The notes: generated from the letters alone by a model not told the origin. 23,634 bases of DNA from an uncultured Oscillospiraceae bacterium (GCA_900547305.1 URGH01000039.1:1-23634); one strand, 5' to 3'; positions 5,737-14,038 are shown, counted from the stretch's first letter. Program-made: numbers and translations.

Positions 5737-6571
5737 TGCCGTCAGCCTCCTTTTTCTTTCCGAGATACGCCTCAATAACCTTGGGGTTAGCCTTAATTTC
5801 ATCCGGCGTGCCCTTTGCTATTATTTTACCGTGGTCAAGCACGCAAATGCCCTCGCAAATGTTCATAACAAGGTTCATATCGTGCTCAATAAGCATTATG
5901 GCAATATTGAAAGTATCGCGTATACGGCGAATATTTTCCATAAGCTCCGCCGTTTCCGAGGGGTTCATACCCGCCGCAGGCTCGTCAAGCAAAATAATGC
6001 TCGGGTTGGTGGCAAGCGCCCTTACAATTTCAAGTCTTCTCTGCGCGCCGTAGGGCAGCGAGCCTGCCTCCTCGTTTGCCACGTCAGCCATTGAGAAAAA
6101 GTCAAGCAGCTCTATTGCGCGCTCATTAGCCGTTTTTTCGGCTTTTTTATATCCGAAACCGTGAGTAACCGAGGCAAAAAATCCCTCTTTAATGGAGTTG
6201 TGCAAGCCTACCTTAACGTTATCAAGCACCGACATATTGGAAAACAGGCGTATATTCTGGAAAGTACGCGCAATTCCCATACGGTTTACCTGCGAGGTTG
6301 TTTTGCCGGCAGTTGACTTTCCGTCCAAAATAATAGAACCGCGCGATGGTTGGTAAACATTGGTAATCAGGTTGAAAACTGTGGTTTTGCCTGCGCCGTT
6401 AGGGCCTATAAGACCGGCTATTTCGGTTTTGCCTACGGTAAGTGAAAATTCGTCAACTGCGGTAAGTCCGCCGAAATCAATACCCAAATGGTGAGTTTCA
6501 AGCACGGGGCGTTTATCAACATCGCGCTCGGGAACAATTGCGCCCGAGGGGTAAGGTACCATTTTATCCAT
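5720..6571 (-). CDS. livG: Branched-chain amino-acid ABC transporter ATPase LivG
   Basis: Second ATPase of the same importer, 283 residues. Walker A GPNGAGKT is at 56-63, then the Q-loop region ARTFQNIRLF, the signature LPYGAQRRLE (a variant of LSYG), and Walker B IILLDEPAAGMNP, a LivG hallmark. About 23 residues precede the usual family start, an N-terminal extension of unknown role; ATGs at both codon 1 and codon 4 could serve, and GGGGAGG lies 9 nt before the first. It overlaps the livM end by 8 nt (ATGGATAA), so the two are coupled. Confidence 0.95.
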   Translation of the reverse strand: MDKMVPYPSGAIVPERDVDKRPVLETHHLGIDFGGLTAVDEFSLTVGKTEIAGLIGPNGAGKTTVFNLITNVYQPSRGSIILDGKSTAGKTTSQVNRMGIARTFQNIRLFSNMSVLDNVKVGLHNSIKEGFFASVTHGFGYKKAEKTANERAIELLDFFSMADVANEEAGSLPYGAQRRLEIVRALATNPSIILLDEPAAGMNPSETAELMENIRRIRDTFNIAIMLIEHDMNLVMNICEGICVLDHGKIIAKGTPDEIKANPKVIEAYLGKKKEADGNAESK

Positions 6572-7661
6572 TTGATTTTACCTCCCCGTTTTTATTTTTG
6601 CGGAACATTTCGTTTAATTTAATCTTAGTGTTTTCAAAAAAAAGCTTTGCTTTTGAGCTGTTTTTAAGCAGCATTACCGCAATAAGCAGTATTGCGTAAA
6701 TAAGCATACGGTAGTCGCCCGCGTTTATGTTGCGCAAAAGCTCGGGCAGCATATAAAGCAGGGCGGTTGCTATAATAGTACCGAAAATATTGCCCATTCC
6801 GCCGAGAACCACGAAAACGAGAATTAAAATTGAAGTGTTAAAGTTGAACTTTTCAGCCGCAATAGCCGAGAAATTCATAGCGTAAAGCACGCCCGCCATG
6901 CCTGCCAAGGCAGCCGATGTAATAAATGCGGTGAGCTTGTACTTTGTAATGCTTATACCTACCGATTCGGCGGCTATGCGGTTATCCCTTATAGCGGTTA
7001 TAGCGCGGCCCGAACGGCTGTAAATAAGGTTAATTACCACAAACAGGGTGAAAAGAATAAGCACAAAGCCTGCCGTAAAGGTGGCTATCTTGGTTATGCC
7101 TACAGCGCCCTGCGGACCGTTTAGAATAATTCTGCCGTTTTTCATGCCGAGGCTTGCCGCGTCCTTCATATTAACGTGAAGCCCGCTTTTATCAATACCC
7201 ACATAAAGGCAGTTTATTATATTCTTTATAATTTCGCCGAATGCGAGGGTTACTATTGCAAGATAGTCGCCCGAAAGCCGCAGAACGGGTATACCGATTA
7301 AAAAGCCCATAATTCCCGCAATTATACCGCCCGCAACCATTGCTATAACAAGTCTTACGGGGTCGGAGCCCACCTTATCCTGCAGCGCTGCCGTAATTAT
7401 AGCGCCGGTAAACGCGCCCACGCTCATAAAGCCGGCGTGACCGAGAGACAACTCACCCAAAACGCCGACGGTCAGGTTAAGCGAGATAGCCATAACTATA
7501 TATGCGCAGATAGGAATTAACTGACCGGAAATGGAGTTGCTTATCATTCCCGCGTTTTGCAGCGGGAAAAGTATTGCAAATAAAGCTATTACAAGACCGT
7601 AGGTTTTAATATTTGTTCGGGCATATTTGCTAAGCCCTTTGTATTTTGAAGCGATACTCAT
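6564..7661 (-). CDS. livM: Branched-chain amino-acid ABC permease LivM
   Basis: A membrane permease of the LivM type, 365 residues with about ten hydrophobic spans. The family signature LGELSLGHAGFMSVGAFTGA lies near residue 70, and the cytoplasmic coupling helix region includes RAITAIRDNRIAAESVGI. It pairs with LivH to form the channel. I chose the ATG at 7661 with AGGTGGG (complement of 7666-7672) 4 nt upstream; a GTG at 7670 lies inside that ribosome site. The C-terminal tail is basic and Asn/Lys-rich. It starts 10 nt after the livH stop codon. Confidence 0.93.
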   Translation of the reverse strand: MSIASKYKGLSKYARTNIKTYGLVIALFAILFPLQNAGMISNSISGQLIPICAYIVMAISLNLTVGVLGELSLGHAGFMSVGAFTGAIITAALQDKVGSDPVRLVIAMVAGGIIAGIMGFLIGIPVLRLSGDYLAIVTLAFGEIIKNIINCLYVGIDKSGLHVNMKDAASLGMKNGRIILNGPQGAVGITKIATFTAGFVLILFTLFVVINLIYSRSGRAITAIRDNRIAAESVGISITKYKLTAFITSAALAGMAGVLYAMNFSAIAAEKFNFNTSILILVFVVLGGMGNIFGTIIATALLYMLPELLRNINAGDYRMLIYAILLIAVMLLKNSSKAKLFFENTKIKLNEMFRKNKNGEVKSNG

Positions 7662-7671
7662 GTTTCCCACC

Positions 7672-8553
7672 TCACACCTTTTCCGTTATCTTCTTGCCGA
7701 GCAAGCCGGTAGGCTTAACAAGGAGTACTATTATAAGCACCGAGAAAACAATGGCGTCGGACAGCTGTGTGGAAATATATGCCCTGCCGAGAATTTCTAT
7801 AACGCCCAAAAGTATGCCGCCTATCATAGCTCCGGGAATTGAGCCTATACCGCCGAAAACCGCCGCCGTAAACGCCTTTATACCGGGCATTGAGCCGGTT
7901 GTGGGTATCAACACAGGGTATGCAGAGCAAAGCAGAACGCCCGCTATTGCAGCCAAAGCACTGCCTATTGCAAAGGTCATTGAAATGGTGCGGTTGGTGT
8001 TTATTCCCATAAGCAGAGCGGCGTCCTTATCCTCAGATACCGCGCGCATTGCCTTACCCATTTTACCCTTTTTGGTAAAGAAAGTAAGTCCTACCATTAT
8101 AAGTACGCAGGCGGCAACGGTAACGAGCGATTCGGGCGTTATTATAAGCTTGCCGTCAAACAGTGAAATTGATTTAAACGGCACTACCGAGGTGAACGCA
8201 CGCGGAGTGCTGCCCCAGATTATAAGCGCCGCATTCTGTAAAAAGTAGCTTACACCGATAGCCGTTATAAGCACGGCAAGCGATGTTGCCTTTCTCAAAG
8301 GACGGTAAGCAAGGCCCTCAATAAGAATACCCAATACCGTACAAACAGCCATTGAAATAAGTATAGACAGCACAGTGGGGATACCTAAGGTTGTGGAGCA
8401 TATGTAAGAAACATATGCGCCTACCATAATAACGTCGCCGTGCGCAAAGTTAAGCATTTTCGCAATGCCGTAAACCATCGTGTAACCGAGCGCTATTATG
8501 GCGTAAACGCTGCCGAGACTTATTCCGTTTATTAAGTTGGAAATTAAAGTCAT
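7672..8553 (-). CDS. livH: Branched-chain amino-acid ABC permease LivH
   Basis: Permease subunit, 293 residues with about eight hydrophobic spans. It opens with the family pattern NGISLGSVYAIIALGYTMVYGI followed by LNFAHGDVIMVGAY, highly typical of LivH. The coupling loop has GKAMRAVSEDKDAALLMGI, and the end has FGGIGSIPGAMIGGILLG. Ribosome site AAGGGGTG lies a few bases before the ATG. It is separated from livJ by a 74-nt gap holding a terminator-like hairpin, so its expression is probably lower than that of the binding protein. Confidence 0.94.
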   Translation of the reverse strand: MTLISNLINGISLGSVYAIIALGYTMVYGIAKMLNFAHGDVIMVGAYVSYICSTTLGIPTVLSILISMAVCTVLGILIEGLAYRPLRKATSLAVLITAIGVSYFLQNAALIIWGSTPRAFTSVVPFKSISLFDGKLIITPESLVTVAACVLIMVGLTFFTKKGKMGKAMRAVSEDKDAALLMGINTNRTISMTFAIGSALAAIAGVLLCSAYPVLIPTTGSMPGIKAFTAAVFGGIGSIPGAMIGGILLGVIEILGRAYISTQLSDAIVFSVLIIVLLVKPTGLLGKKITEKV

Positions 8554-8575
8554 TGCTTACACCCCTTTTAAAAAT

Positions 8576-8609
8576 GGGAAAACGGGGTCATATAAGACCC
8601 CCTTTCCCC
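8576..8609 (-). terminator. Partial terminator (attenuator) between livJ and livH
   Basis: On the minus strand a stem of 13-14 bp with one bulge (GGGAAAGGGGGTC pairing with GACCCCGTTTTCCC) is followed by ATTTTT. It lies between the binding-protein gene and the permease genes. Such hairpins commonly stop part of the transcripts or protect the upstream mRNA, giving excess binding protein. Confidence 0.6.
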
Positions 8610-8627
8610 TATTAAACCGAATACGGA

Positions 8628-9839
8628 TTATTTATCCATACCAACGTACGCGCCGTTTTTGATTACCATGCCCTTAGGAGACTTGGAAACCTCACCGGTG
8701 GTTTTCCATGTCATCCCCGTACCGGTAAGACCGTCAAACTTAAAGGAAGAATCTGTGAACTGTGCGGTCAAAGCCTCGCATATATCGGCCGCCTTATCGC
8801 TTGCCTTTACACCCTTTGCCTTGCATGCTTCATAGAGTGCGTAAACGCAGTCATAGGTATCTGCCGCGAACTGGTTCGGTGTCTCACCGAATTTCTCTTT
8901 ATACTTTGCAACAAAGTTTTTGGTTTTTTCGTCTGCTGCGTCAGCTGTGAAGGGAGTTAAAAGCATAACATTTTCGGCAAGCTTTGTATCAAAGTTTTTA
9001 ACTGTAAGTATACCGTCCATACCATCAACGCCGAAGAATTTGGGGGTATAGCCCATTTTGTTAGCCTGAGTCAGTATGAGGGATGCCGGAGTATAGTAGA
9101 TCGGGAGGAAGAGCAGATCCGCGCCCTTTGCCTTAGCGTCGTTAAGCTGAGCGGAGAAGTCGCTGTTGGTATCATCCGGGAAGGTGGTAGTGCTTACAAT
9201 CTCAAGACCTTCTTTTTTAGCCTCATCCGCAAATTTCTGATAAATGCCGGTTGAATAAGCGTCGCCGTTGTTGTAAATTACCGCAATCTTGGTGCCGAGC
9301 TTCTGCTCTTTAATGTACTGAGCCGAAGCAACACCCTGGTTCGGGTCGGTAAAGCACATCTGGAATACGTTATCCTTGCGCTGAATGGTAACGTTTCCGT
9401 CGCTGTCGGGCTGACCGCCTATAACGTCGGTAGAAGAAGCCGAAGGAGTAAGCTGGAATATCTTATCGGAATTGGTCTCGGTGGAAACCGCAATGCAGGG
9501 CTTTGTGGTAACGGTGCCCATAAGGATCTGCATACCCCAGTCTTTCAGCTTGTTGTAAGCGTTGACTGACTTTTCGGCGTCGTTTTCATCATCTTCAAAC
9601 TGCAGCTCAAACTGTACGTCCTCGCCCTTTGCGTTGATTTCCTCAACCGCAATTTCAGCCGCGTTTTTAACCGCCTGGCCGTAAATAGCCGCCGCACCGG
9701 TGATAGGTCCTATACCGCCTATTTTGATCTTGCCGCTTGAAGAGCCGCCGCTGTCTTTAGAGCCGCCGCAGCCGGCCATAGCGGTAAGAACGAGGGCAGC
9801 CGACATAGCCGCGCTCATAAATCTTACAAATTTTTTCAT
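8628..9839 (-). CDS. livJ: Branched-chain amino-acid ABC substrate-binding lipoprotein LivJ
   Basis: Surface-anchored solute-binding protein, 403 residues, of the Leu/Ile/Val-binding family (Peripla_BP_6). The N-terminus MKKFVRF is followed by a hydrophobic core and the lipobox AMAGC, giving lipidated Cys24. A Gly/Ser-rich linker (GGSKDSGGSSSG) follows. The mature domain opens IKIGGIGPITGAAAIYGQ with the family GPxTG ligand loop. I chose the ATG at 9839, with AGAGG 9 nt upstream, rather than a TTG at 9848 inside the leader. First gene of the minus-strand liv operon. Substrate is probably Leu/Ile/Val but the family also binds other amino acids, amides or urea; the exact ligand cannot be read from sequence. 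Confidence 0.94.
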   Translation of the reverse strand: MKKFVRFMSAAMSAALVLTAMAGCGGSKDSGGSSSGKIKIGGIGPITGAAAIYGQAVKNAAEIAVEEINAKGEDVQFELQFEDDENDAEKSVNAYNKLKDWGMQILMGTVTTKPCIAVSTETNSDKIFQLTPSASSTDVIGGQPDSDGNVTIQRKDNVFQMCFTDPNQGVASAQYIKEQKLGTKIAVIYNNGDAYSTGIYQKFADEAKKEGLEIVSTTTFPDDTNSDFSAQLNDAKAKGADLLFLPIYYTPASLILTQANKMGYTPKFFGVDGMDGILTVKNFDTKLAENVMLLTPFTADAADEKTKNFVAKYKEKFGETPNQFAADTYDCVYALYEACKAKGVKASDKAADICEALTAQFTDSSFKFDGLTGTGMTWKTTGEVSKSPKGMVIKNGAYVGMDK

Positions 9840-9874
9840 TCTAAACAACCTCTTTCAAAGTTTTTTATATTTTA

Positions 9875-9888
9875 CAGCCCGAAGGCTG
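9875..9888 (-). other. UUCG-tetraloop hairpin upstream of livJ
   Basis: On the minus strand CAGCC-UUCG-GGCUG forms a 5-bp stem with the very stable cUUCGg loop. It lies about 36 nt before the livJ start. No T run follows, so it is not a terminator. A weak TTGTTT-N16-TAAAAT promoter-like arrangement overlaps it, so it may instead be part of the livJ promoter spacer. Confidence 0.4.
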
Positions 9889-9902
9889 AAAAACAACAAT
9901 AA

Positions 9903-9938
9903 TAAAAAATGACCTTGCCTTTTTTGAAAAGCAAAGTC
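9903..9938 (-). terminator. Rho-independent terminator of the small membrane-protein gene
   Basis: On the minus strand GACUUUGCUUUU (complement of 9927-9938) pairs with AAAGGCAAGGUC (complement of 9911-9922) over 12 positions with two G-U wobbles. The loop is CAAA and the stem is followed by a TTTTTT-rich run (complement of 9903-9910). It separates the small gene from livJ. Confidence 0.7.
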
Positions 9939-9957
9939 AGCGGGTTTACAAGCCTTT

Positions 9958-10194
9958 TCAGCTTTTAACAGGCTCATAAAAAGCCGTTTTGCTTTTCATA
10001 TTTATATGTTTTGAAATTCCAATCGCTCTTATTATAATTAGCTGTAGGAAAATAATGGCGCTAATTACAAAAAGGGACACTGTATTGACAACAGTGCCCT
10101 CGTTAAGACGTATTAAAGAAGCAGACGAAAATTCAGGTGCGGTATTGGCATCTGTTGACTGTTCATATGATTTTGTCATAAATGAAACACGCAT
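9958..10194 (-). CDS. Small single-span membrane protein of unknown function
   Basis: I do not recognise a family. The product has 78 residues. Residues 1-35 are polar and Ser/Thr/Asn-rich, residues about 36-58 form one strongly hydrophobic span (VSLFVISAIIFLQLIIIRAIGI), and the tail is basic (KHINMKSK). The gene is supported by its own signals: a TTGACA-N17-TAAAAT promoter, AAGGAC before the ATG and a terminator 20 nt after the stop. It lies between the liv operon and the divergent arg operon but is a separate transcription unit. It could be a small regulator of a membrane complex; nothing in the sequence proves this. Confidence 0.65.
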   Translation of the reverse strand: MRVSFMTKSYEQSTDANTAPEFSSASLIRLNEGTVVNTVSLFVISAIIFLQLIIIRAIGISKHINMKSKTAFYEPVKS

Positions 10195-10224
10195 TGTCTT
10201 TCGTCCTTTCCTTTTGTTGCACCC

Positions 10225-10253
10225 ATTTTATCACAAGCATATAATCTTGTCAA
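10225..10253 (-). promoter_or_regulatory. Consensus promoter of the small membrane-protein gene
   Basis: On the minus strand TTGACA (complement of 10248-10253) and TAAAAT (complement of 10225-10230) are 17 nt apart, with a TGA extended -10. The match is near perfect, so the small gene should be well expressed unless repressed. Confidence 0.75.
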
Positions 10254-10362
10254 GTCCGCTTTAATGATTTAAAGCAAATTTCCGCTTTTTAATAAAAATA
10301 AACGAAATTACGCCCGCATTTTGTAGAATATTGAAGAAAGATTAAAATATGCAGATCTACTA

Positions 10363-10391
10363 TTGCATAATTATTCATTGTATGCTATACT
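10363..10391 (+). promoter_or_regulatory. Promoter of the arginine operon
   Basis: An extended -10 TGC-TATACT (10383-10391) lies 17 nt after a weak -35 TTGCAT (10363-10368). Transcription should start near 10398, giving a leader of about 40 nt. It is the only promoter I can identify for the nine-gene run. No T-box or leader peptide is visible. Confidence 0.55.
10364..10377. promoter_or_regulatory. argO: ARG box (ArgR/AhrC operator)
   Basis: TGCATAATTATTCA differs at one position from the ArgR/AhrC core palindrome TGAATAATTATTCA. It overlaps the -35 and spacer of the argG promoter, so arginine-loaded ArgR would block transcription of the operon. The argR gene itself is not in the window. Confidence 0.7.
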
Positions 10392-10435
10392 TTATGCAAA
10401 GAAAACAAGCAAATATGCAATCGGAGGAATATATT

Positions 10436-11665
10436 ATGAATAAAAAAGACATTAAAAAGGTAGTCTTGGCATATTCGGGCGGACTTGATACTTCTATAAT
10501 CATTCCGTGGTTAAAGGAAAATTACAATAATCCCGAAATAATTGCCGTTTCGGGCAACGTGGGTCAGGCAAGCGAGCTTGAGGGGCTTGAAGAAAAGGCG
10601 ATTAAAACCGGCGCTTCCAAAATATATATAGAAGACCTTACAAAGGAATTTTTGGAGGATTACGTCTTCCCCTGCGTTCAGGCGGACGCGCTTTATGAGG
10701 ATTATATGTTGGGCACGGCGTTTGCGCGTCCCCCCATAGCAAAGCGCATTGCCGAAATTGCAATTGCCGAGGGAGCCGACGCTATCTGCCACGGCTGCAC
10801 GGGCAAGGGCAACGACCAGGTAAGGTTTGAGCTTGCAATAAAGGCATTTGCGCCCGATATTCCGATAATCGCCCCGTGGCGTGAGTGGAACATTAAATCA
10901 AGGGAAGAAGAAATCGAATATGCCGAGGCGCATAACGTTCCGCTTAAAATAAACCGCGAAACCAATTATTCAAAGGATAAGAACATTTGGCACTTATCGC
11001 ACGAGGGGCTTGACCTTGAGGATCCGAAAAACGAGCCGCTTTATAATAAAGAGGGCTTTCTTGAAATGGGCGTTTCTCCCGAAACGGCGCCCGATAAGCC
11101 GACCTATGTAACTCTCCACTTTGAAAAGGGCATTGCCACTGCGATTGACGGAAAGGAAATGGGCGCCGTGGAGCTGGTTGAAACCCTTAATAAGCTGGGC
11201 GGCGCTAACGGTATAGGCTTGCTTGATATTGTGGAAAACAGGCTTGTGGGTATGAAGTGCCGCGGCGTGTACGAAACTCCCGGCGGAGCTATTCTTTACA
11301 AGGCGCACAAGGTGCTTGAAACTATCTGCCTTGATAAAGAAACCGTACACTATAAAGCGCTTGTGGCGCAAAAGCTCGGCGAGCTTGTATACAACGCGCA
11401 GTGGTTCACCCCGCTTACAAAGGCCATACTTTCCTTTGTTAAAACAACGCAGGAAACCGTTACGGGCGACGTTACCTTAAAGCTTTACAAGGGCAATATG
11501 ATAAACGCGGGCGTTTCTTCACCGTATTCGCTTTACGACCCCGAAATCGCCACATTTGATGAGGACGAGGTTTACAACCAGTCCGATGCTACGGGCTTTA
11601 TAAACCTTTACGGCCTGCCGACGAGCGTTTACGCAAAAATGAAAGCCAAAAACGGTCTGAACTGA
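10436..11665 (+). CDS. argG: Argininosuccinate synthase
   Basis: Cytoplasmic enzyme that joins citrulline and aspartate with ATP to give argininosuccinate. 409 residues, normal length. The PP-loop AYSGGLDTS is at 12-20, followed by VSGNVGQ and the ATP/citrulline region CHGCTGKGNDQVRFE. I chose the ATG at 10436 because GGAGG (10423-10427) is 8 nt upstream and the family starts MNKKDIKKVVLAYSGG; an earlier ATG at 10349 lies in the promoter. First gene of the arginine operon. A 7-bp hairpin separates it from argH. Confidence 0.97.
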   Translation: MNKKDIKKVVLAYSGGLDTSIIIPWLKENYNNPEIIAVSGNVGQASELEGLEEKAIKTGASKIYIEDLTKEFLEDYVFPCVQADALYEDYMLGTAFARPPIAKRIAEIAIAEGADAICHGCTGKGNDQVRFELAIKAFAPDIPIIAPWREWNIKSREEEIEYAEAHNVPLKINRETNYSKDKNIWHLSHEGLDLEDPKNEPLYNKEGFLEMGVSPETAPDKPTYVTLHFEKGIATAIDGKEMGAVELVETLNKLGGANGIGLLDIVENRLVGMKCRGVYETPGGAILYKAHKVLETICLDKETVHYKALVAQKLGELVYNAQWFTPLTKAILSFVKTTQETVTGDVTLKLYKGNMINAGVSSPYSLYDPEIATFDEDEVYNQSDATGFINLYGLPTSVYAKMKAKNGLN

Positions 11666-11676
11666 TTTACAAAACC

Positions 11677-11704
11677 TATGCCGCCCGATTACACGGACGG
11701 CATA
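11677..11704 (+). other. Intercistronic hairpin between argG and argH
   Basis: TATGCCG (11677-11683) and CGGCATA (11698-11704) pair, extended by CCG/CGG after one mismatch. No T run follows, so it is more likely an RNA stability or processing element than a terminator. Confidence 0.45.
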
Positions 11705-11728
11705 AGCCATAATCTGAGAGGTGCAAAA

Positions 11729-13120
11729 ATGGGAAAAATGTGGGCAGGGCGCTTTAAGGGCGCGCTTGACAAGCAGGCGGACGATTTTAATTCTTCGTTT
11801 CACTTTGATAACCGTATGTATAAGCAGGATATTTCAGGCTCTGTTATGCACGCGAAAATGCTCGGTGATAAAAAAATAATAACCGAGGATGAAAAAGCCG
11901 AAATTATAAAGGGGCTTTCGGGCATTTTAAGCGATATAGAGAGCGGCAAACTCCCGCTTGACAGCGACGCCGAAGATATACATATGTTTGTTGAAGAAGA
12001 GCTTACCAAAAGAATAGGCGACTCGGGCAAAAGACTGCACACCGCGCGCAGCCGTAACGATCAGGTGGCGCTTGATATAAGAATGTATATGGCAAACGAA
12101 TGTGAGGAGATAGGCGGACTTATTTTAAAGCTTATCGCCGCAATAACCGACAAGGCAAAGGAAAACGCAAACACAATAATGCCCGGCTACACCCATTTGC
12201 AACGCGCACAGCCCATAACCTTTGCCCACCACATTTTAACCTACGCCTTTATGTTAAAGCGTGATTTTGAAAGAATTGCCGACGCTGAAAAAAGGATGAT
12301 TTCCCAGTGCCCCATAGGTTCCTGCGCGCTTGCGGGAACTACATACGATACCGACCGCTATTTTGAGGCCGAGCATTTAGGCTTTACCGATATTTCGCTT
12401 AACAGTATAGACGGCGTATCCGACAGGGATTTCTGTCTTGATCTTTTAAGCGCGTTTTCAATACTTATGATGCACCTTTCGCGCTTTTCAGAGGAAATAA
12501 TACTCTGGTCTTCGTGGGAATTTAAGTTTATAGAGCTTGATGACAGCTACACCACGGGATCGAGCATTATGCCGCAAAAGAAAAACCCCGATATGGCGGA
12601 GCTGGTGCGCGGAAAGACAGGGCGTGTTTACGGCGATTTAATGGCGCTGCTTACAACCCTTAAAGGTTTGCCGCTTGCGTATAATAAGGATATGCAGGAG
12701 GATAAAGAGGCGATTTTTGACGCGGTTGACACCGTAAAACAGTGCCTTAATGTATTCGCACCCATGATATCCACAATGAAAGTGCTGCCCGATAATATGT
12801 ATAAGGCAGCGCAAAAAGGGTTTATTAATGCAACCGATTTAGCCGATTACCTTGTTAAAAAGGGTATGCCTTTCAGAACGGCTTATAAAAAGGTGGGCGA
12901 AATTGTAGCCTACTGCATTGAAAACGGGCTGGTGCTTGAAACCGTTCCGATTGAAAAATATAAGGAGCTTGACGGCCTTTTTGACTCAGACCTTTATAAT
13001 GAAATTTCGCTTGAAACCTGCGTTTCAAAACGTATTTCGGCAGGCGGCACGGGTGAAAAATCGGTTTTAAAACAAATTCAGTACATAACGGAGTTTTTAA
13101 ATGACAAAGGTATTTATTGA
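11729..13120 (+). CDS. argH: Argininosuccinate lyase
   Basis: Splits argininosuccinate to arginine and fumarate, the last step of the pathway. 463 residues, normal length, of the fumarase/aspartase superfamily. The signature GSSIMPQKKNPD starts at Gly277, with the catalytic serine loop at 278-279. RLHTARSRNDQVALD and PGYTHLQRAQP are the other conserved substrate regions. I chose the ATG at 11729 (MGKMWAGRFKG) with GAGAGG at 11716-11721; an ATG at 11678 lies within the upstream hairpin. The end overlaps argC by 20 nt. Confidence 0.97.
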   Translation: MGKMWAGRFKGALDKQADDFNSSFHFDNRMYKQDISGSVMHAKMLGDKKIITEDEKAEIIKGLSGILSDIESGKLPLDSDAEDIHMFVEEELTKRIGDSGKRLHTARSRNDQVALDIRMYMANECEEIGGLILKLIAAITDKAKENANTIMPGYTHLQRAQPITFAHHILTYAFMLKRDFERIADAEKRMISQCPIGSCALAGTTYDTDRYFEAEHLGFTDISLNSIDGVSDRDFCLDLLSAFSILMMHLSRFSEEIILWSSWEFKFIELDDSYTTGSSIMPQKKNPDMAELVRGKTGRVYGDLMALLTTLKGLPLAYNKDMQEDKEAIFDAVDTVKQCLNVFAPMISTMKVLPDNMYKAAQKGFINATDLADYLVKKGMPFRTAYKKVGEIVAYCIENGLVLETVPIEKYKELDGLFDSDLYNEISLETCVSKRISAGGTGEKSVLKQIQYITEFLNDKGIY

Positions 13121-14027
13121 CGGCAGCGCCGGCACAACGGGGCTGCGCATTTACGAAAGACTTGAAAGCAGAAAAGATACCCGGCTTTTAAAGCTGAGTG
13201 AAGAAAAGCGAAAAGATAAAAACGCCCGAAAAGAAGCGCTGAACAGTGCCGACATAGCGTTTTTATGCCTGCCCGACGACGCGGCTAAAGAGTCTGTATC
13301 GCTTTGCGAAAACGAAAGCACGGTTATAATCGATACCTCAACCGCGCACAGAACGGCTGAGAATTTCGCATACGGTTTTCCCGAATTATCGGTTTGTCAC
13401 AAAGCCAAAATAGCCTTATCAAAACGAATAGCCGTTCCCGGCTGCCACGCAAGCGGTTTTATATCCTTAATTTATCCGCTTACAGAAAACGGCATAATAG
13501 AAAAAAGCGCCCTGCTTTCCTGCTTTTCGGTAACGGGATACAGCGGCGGCGGCAAAAAAATGATTGCCGAATACGAGGGCGAAAACAGAGACAGTCTGCT
13601 TTCCTCTCCCCGTCAGTACGGCATTGGGCAAATGCACAAGCACCTGCCCGAAATGGTTGCCGTTACGGGACTTGAAAATAAGCCTGTCTTCTCCCCTATC
13701 GTATCGGATTTTTACAGCGGTATGGCGGTTACGGTGCCGCTTTTTGCAAGCATGATAAACGGAACAGCCGATGATATTAAAAGAATTTATAGGGAAAAAT
13801 ATACGGGGCCGATTGTAAGTTATGTCGAAAATTCCGACGAAAACGGCTTTATTGCGGCAAACAGGTTTGCAGGAAAAGACGGCATGGAAATATCGGTTGC
13901 GGGAAATGATGAAAGAATACTGCTTATTTCGCGGTATGATAATTTAGGCAAGGGCGCTTCGGGCGCGGCAATAGAGTGTATGAACATAGTTTTGGGGCTG
14001 ACTGAAACCACGGGACTAAATATATAA
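13101..14027 (+). CDS. argC: N-acetyl-gamma-glutamyl-phosphate reductase, type 2
   Basis: NADPH-dependent reductase of the third step, acetylglutamyl phosphate to acetylglutamate semialdehyde. 308 residues, matching the short type 2 ArgC family (about 310) rather than the longer type 1 (about 345) found in Bacillus and E. coli. It opens VFIDGSAGTTGLRIYERL, the nucleotide-binding loop. The active-site cysteine is Cys115 in VPGCHASG, and GYSGGGK follows. Its ATG lies inside the end of argH with CGGAG upstream, so translation is coupled. Confidence 0.93.
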   Translation: MTKVFIDGSAGTTGLRIYERLESRKDTRLLKLSEEKRKDKNARKEALNSADIAFLCLPDDAAKESVSLCENESTVIIDTSTAHRTAENFAYGFPELSVCHKAKIALSKRIAVPGCHASGFISLIYPLTENGIIEKSALLSCFSVTGYSGGGKKMIAEYEGENRDSLLSSPRQYGIGQMHKHLPEMVAVTGLENKPVFSPIVSDFYSGMAVTVPLFASMINGTADDIKRIYREKYTGPIVSYVENSDENGFIAANRFAGKDGMEISVAGNDERILLISRYDNLGKGASGAAIECMNIVLGLTETTGLNI

Positions 14028-14038
14028 GGAATGATTTT

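Noticed and set aside
5737..5802. Longer livF start overlapping far into livG
   Set aside because: The extra residues do not match the family, and the ATG at 5736 has a good ribosome site.
9875..9888. UUCG hairpin upstream of livJ as a terminator
   Set aside because: No T run follows it on either strand.
10349..10435. Upstream ATG extending argG by 29 residues
   Set aside because: It lies in the ARG box and promoter; the ATG at 10436 has GGAGG 8 nt upstream and fits the family start.
10261..10435. T-box or other riboswitch in the argG leader
   Set aside because: The predicted leader is only about 40 nt and no T-box sequence or antiterminator structure is visible; the ARG box explains control.
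11678..11728. Upstream ATG extending argH by 17 residues
   Set aside because: It falls inside the intercistronic hairpin and lacks a ribosome site; MGKMWAGRF is the family start.
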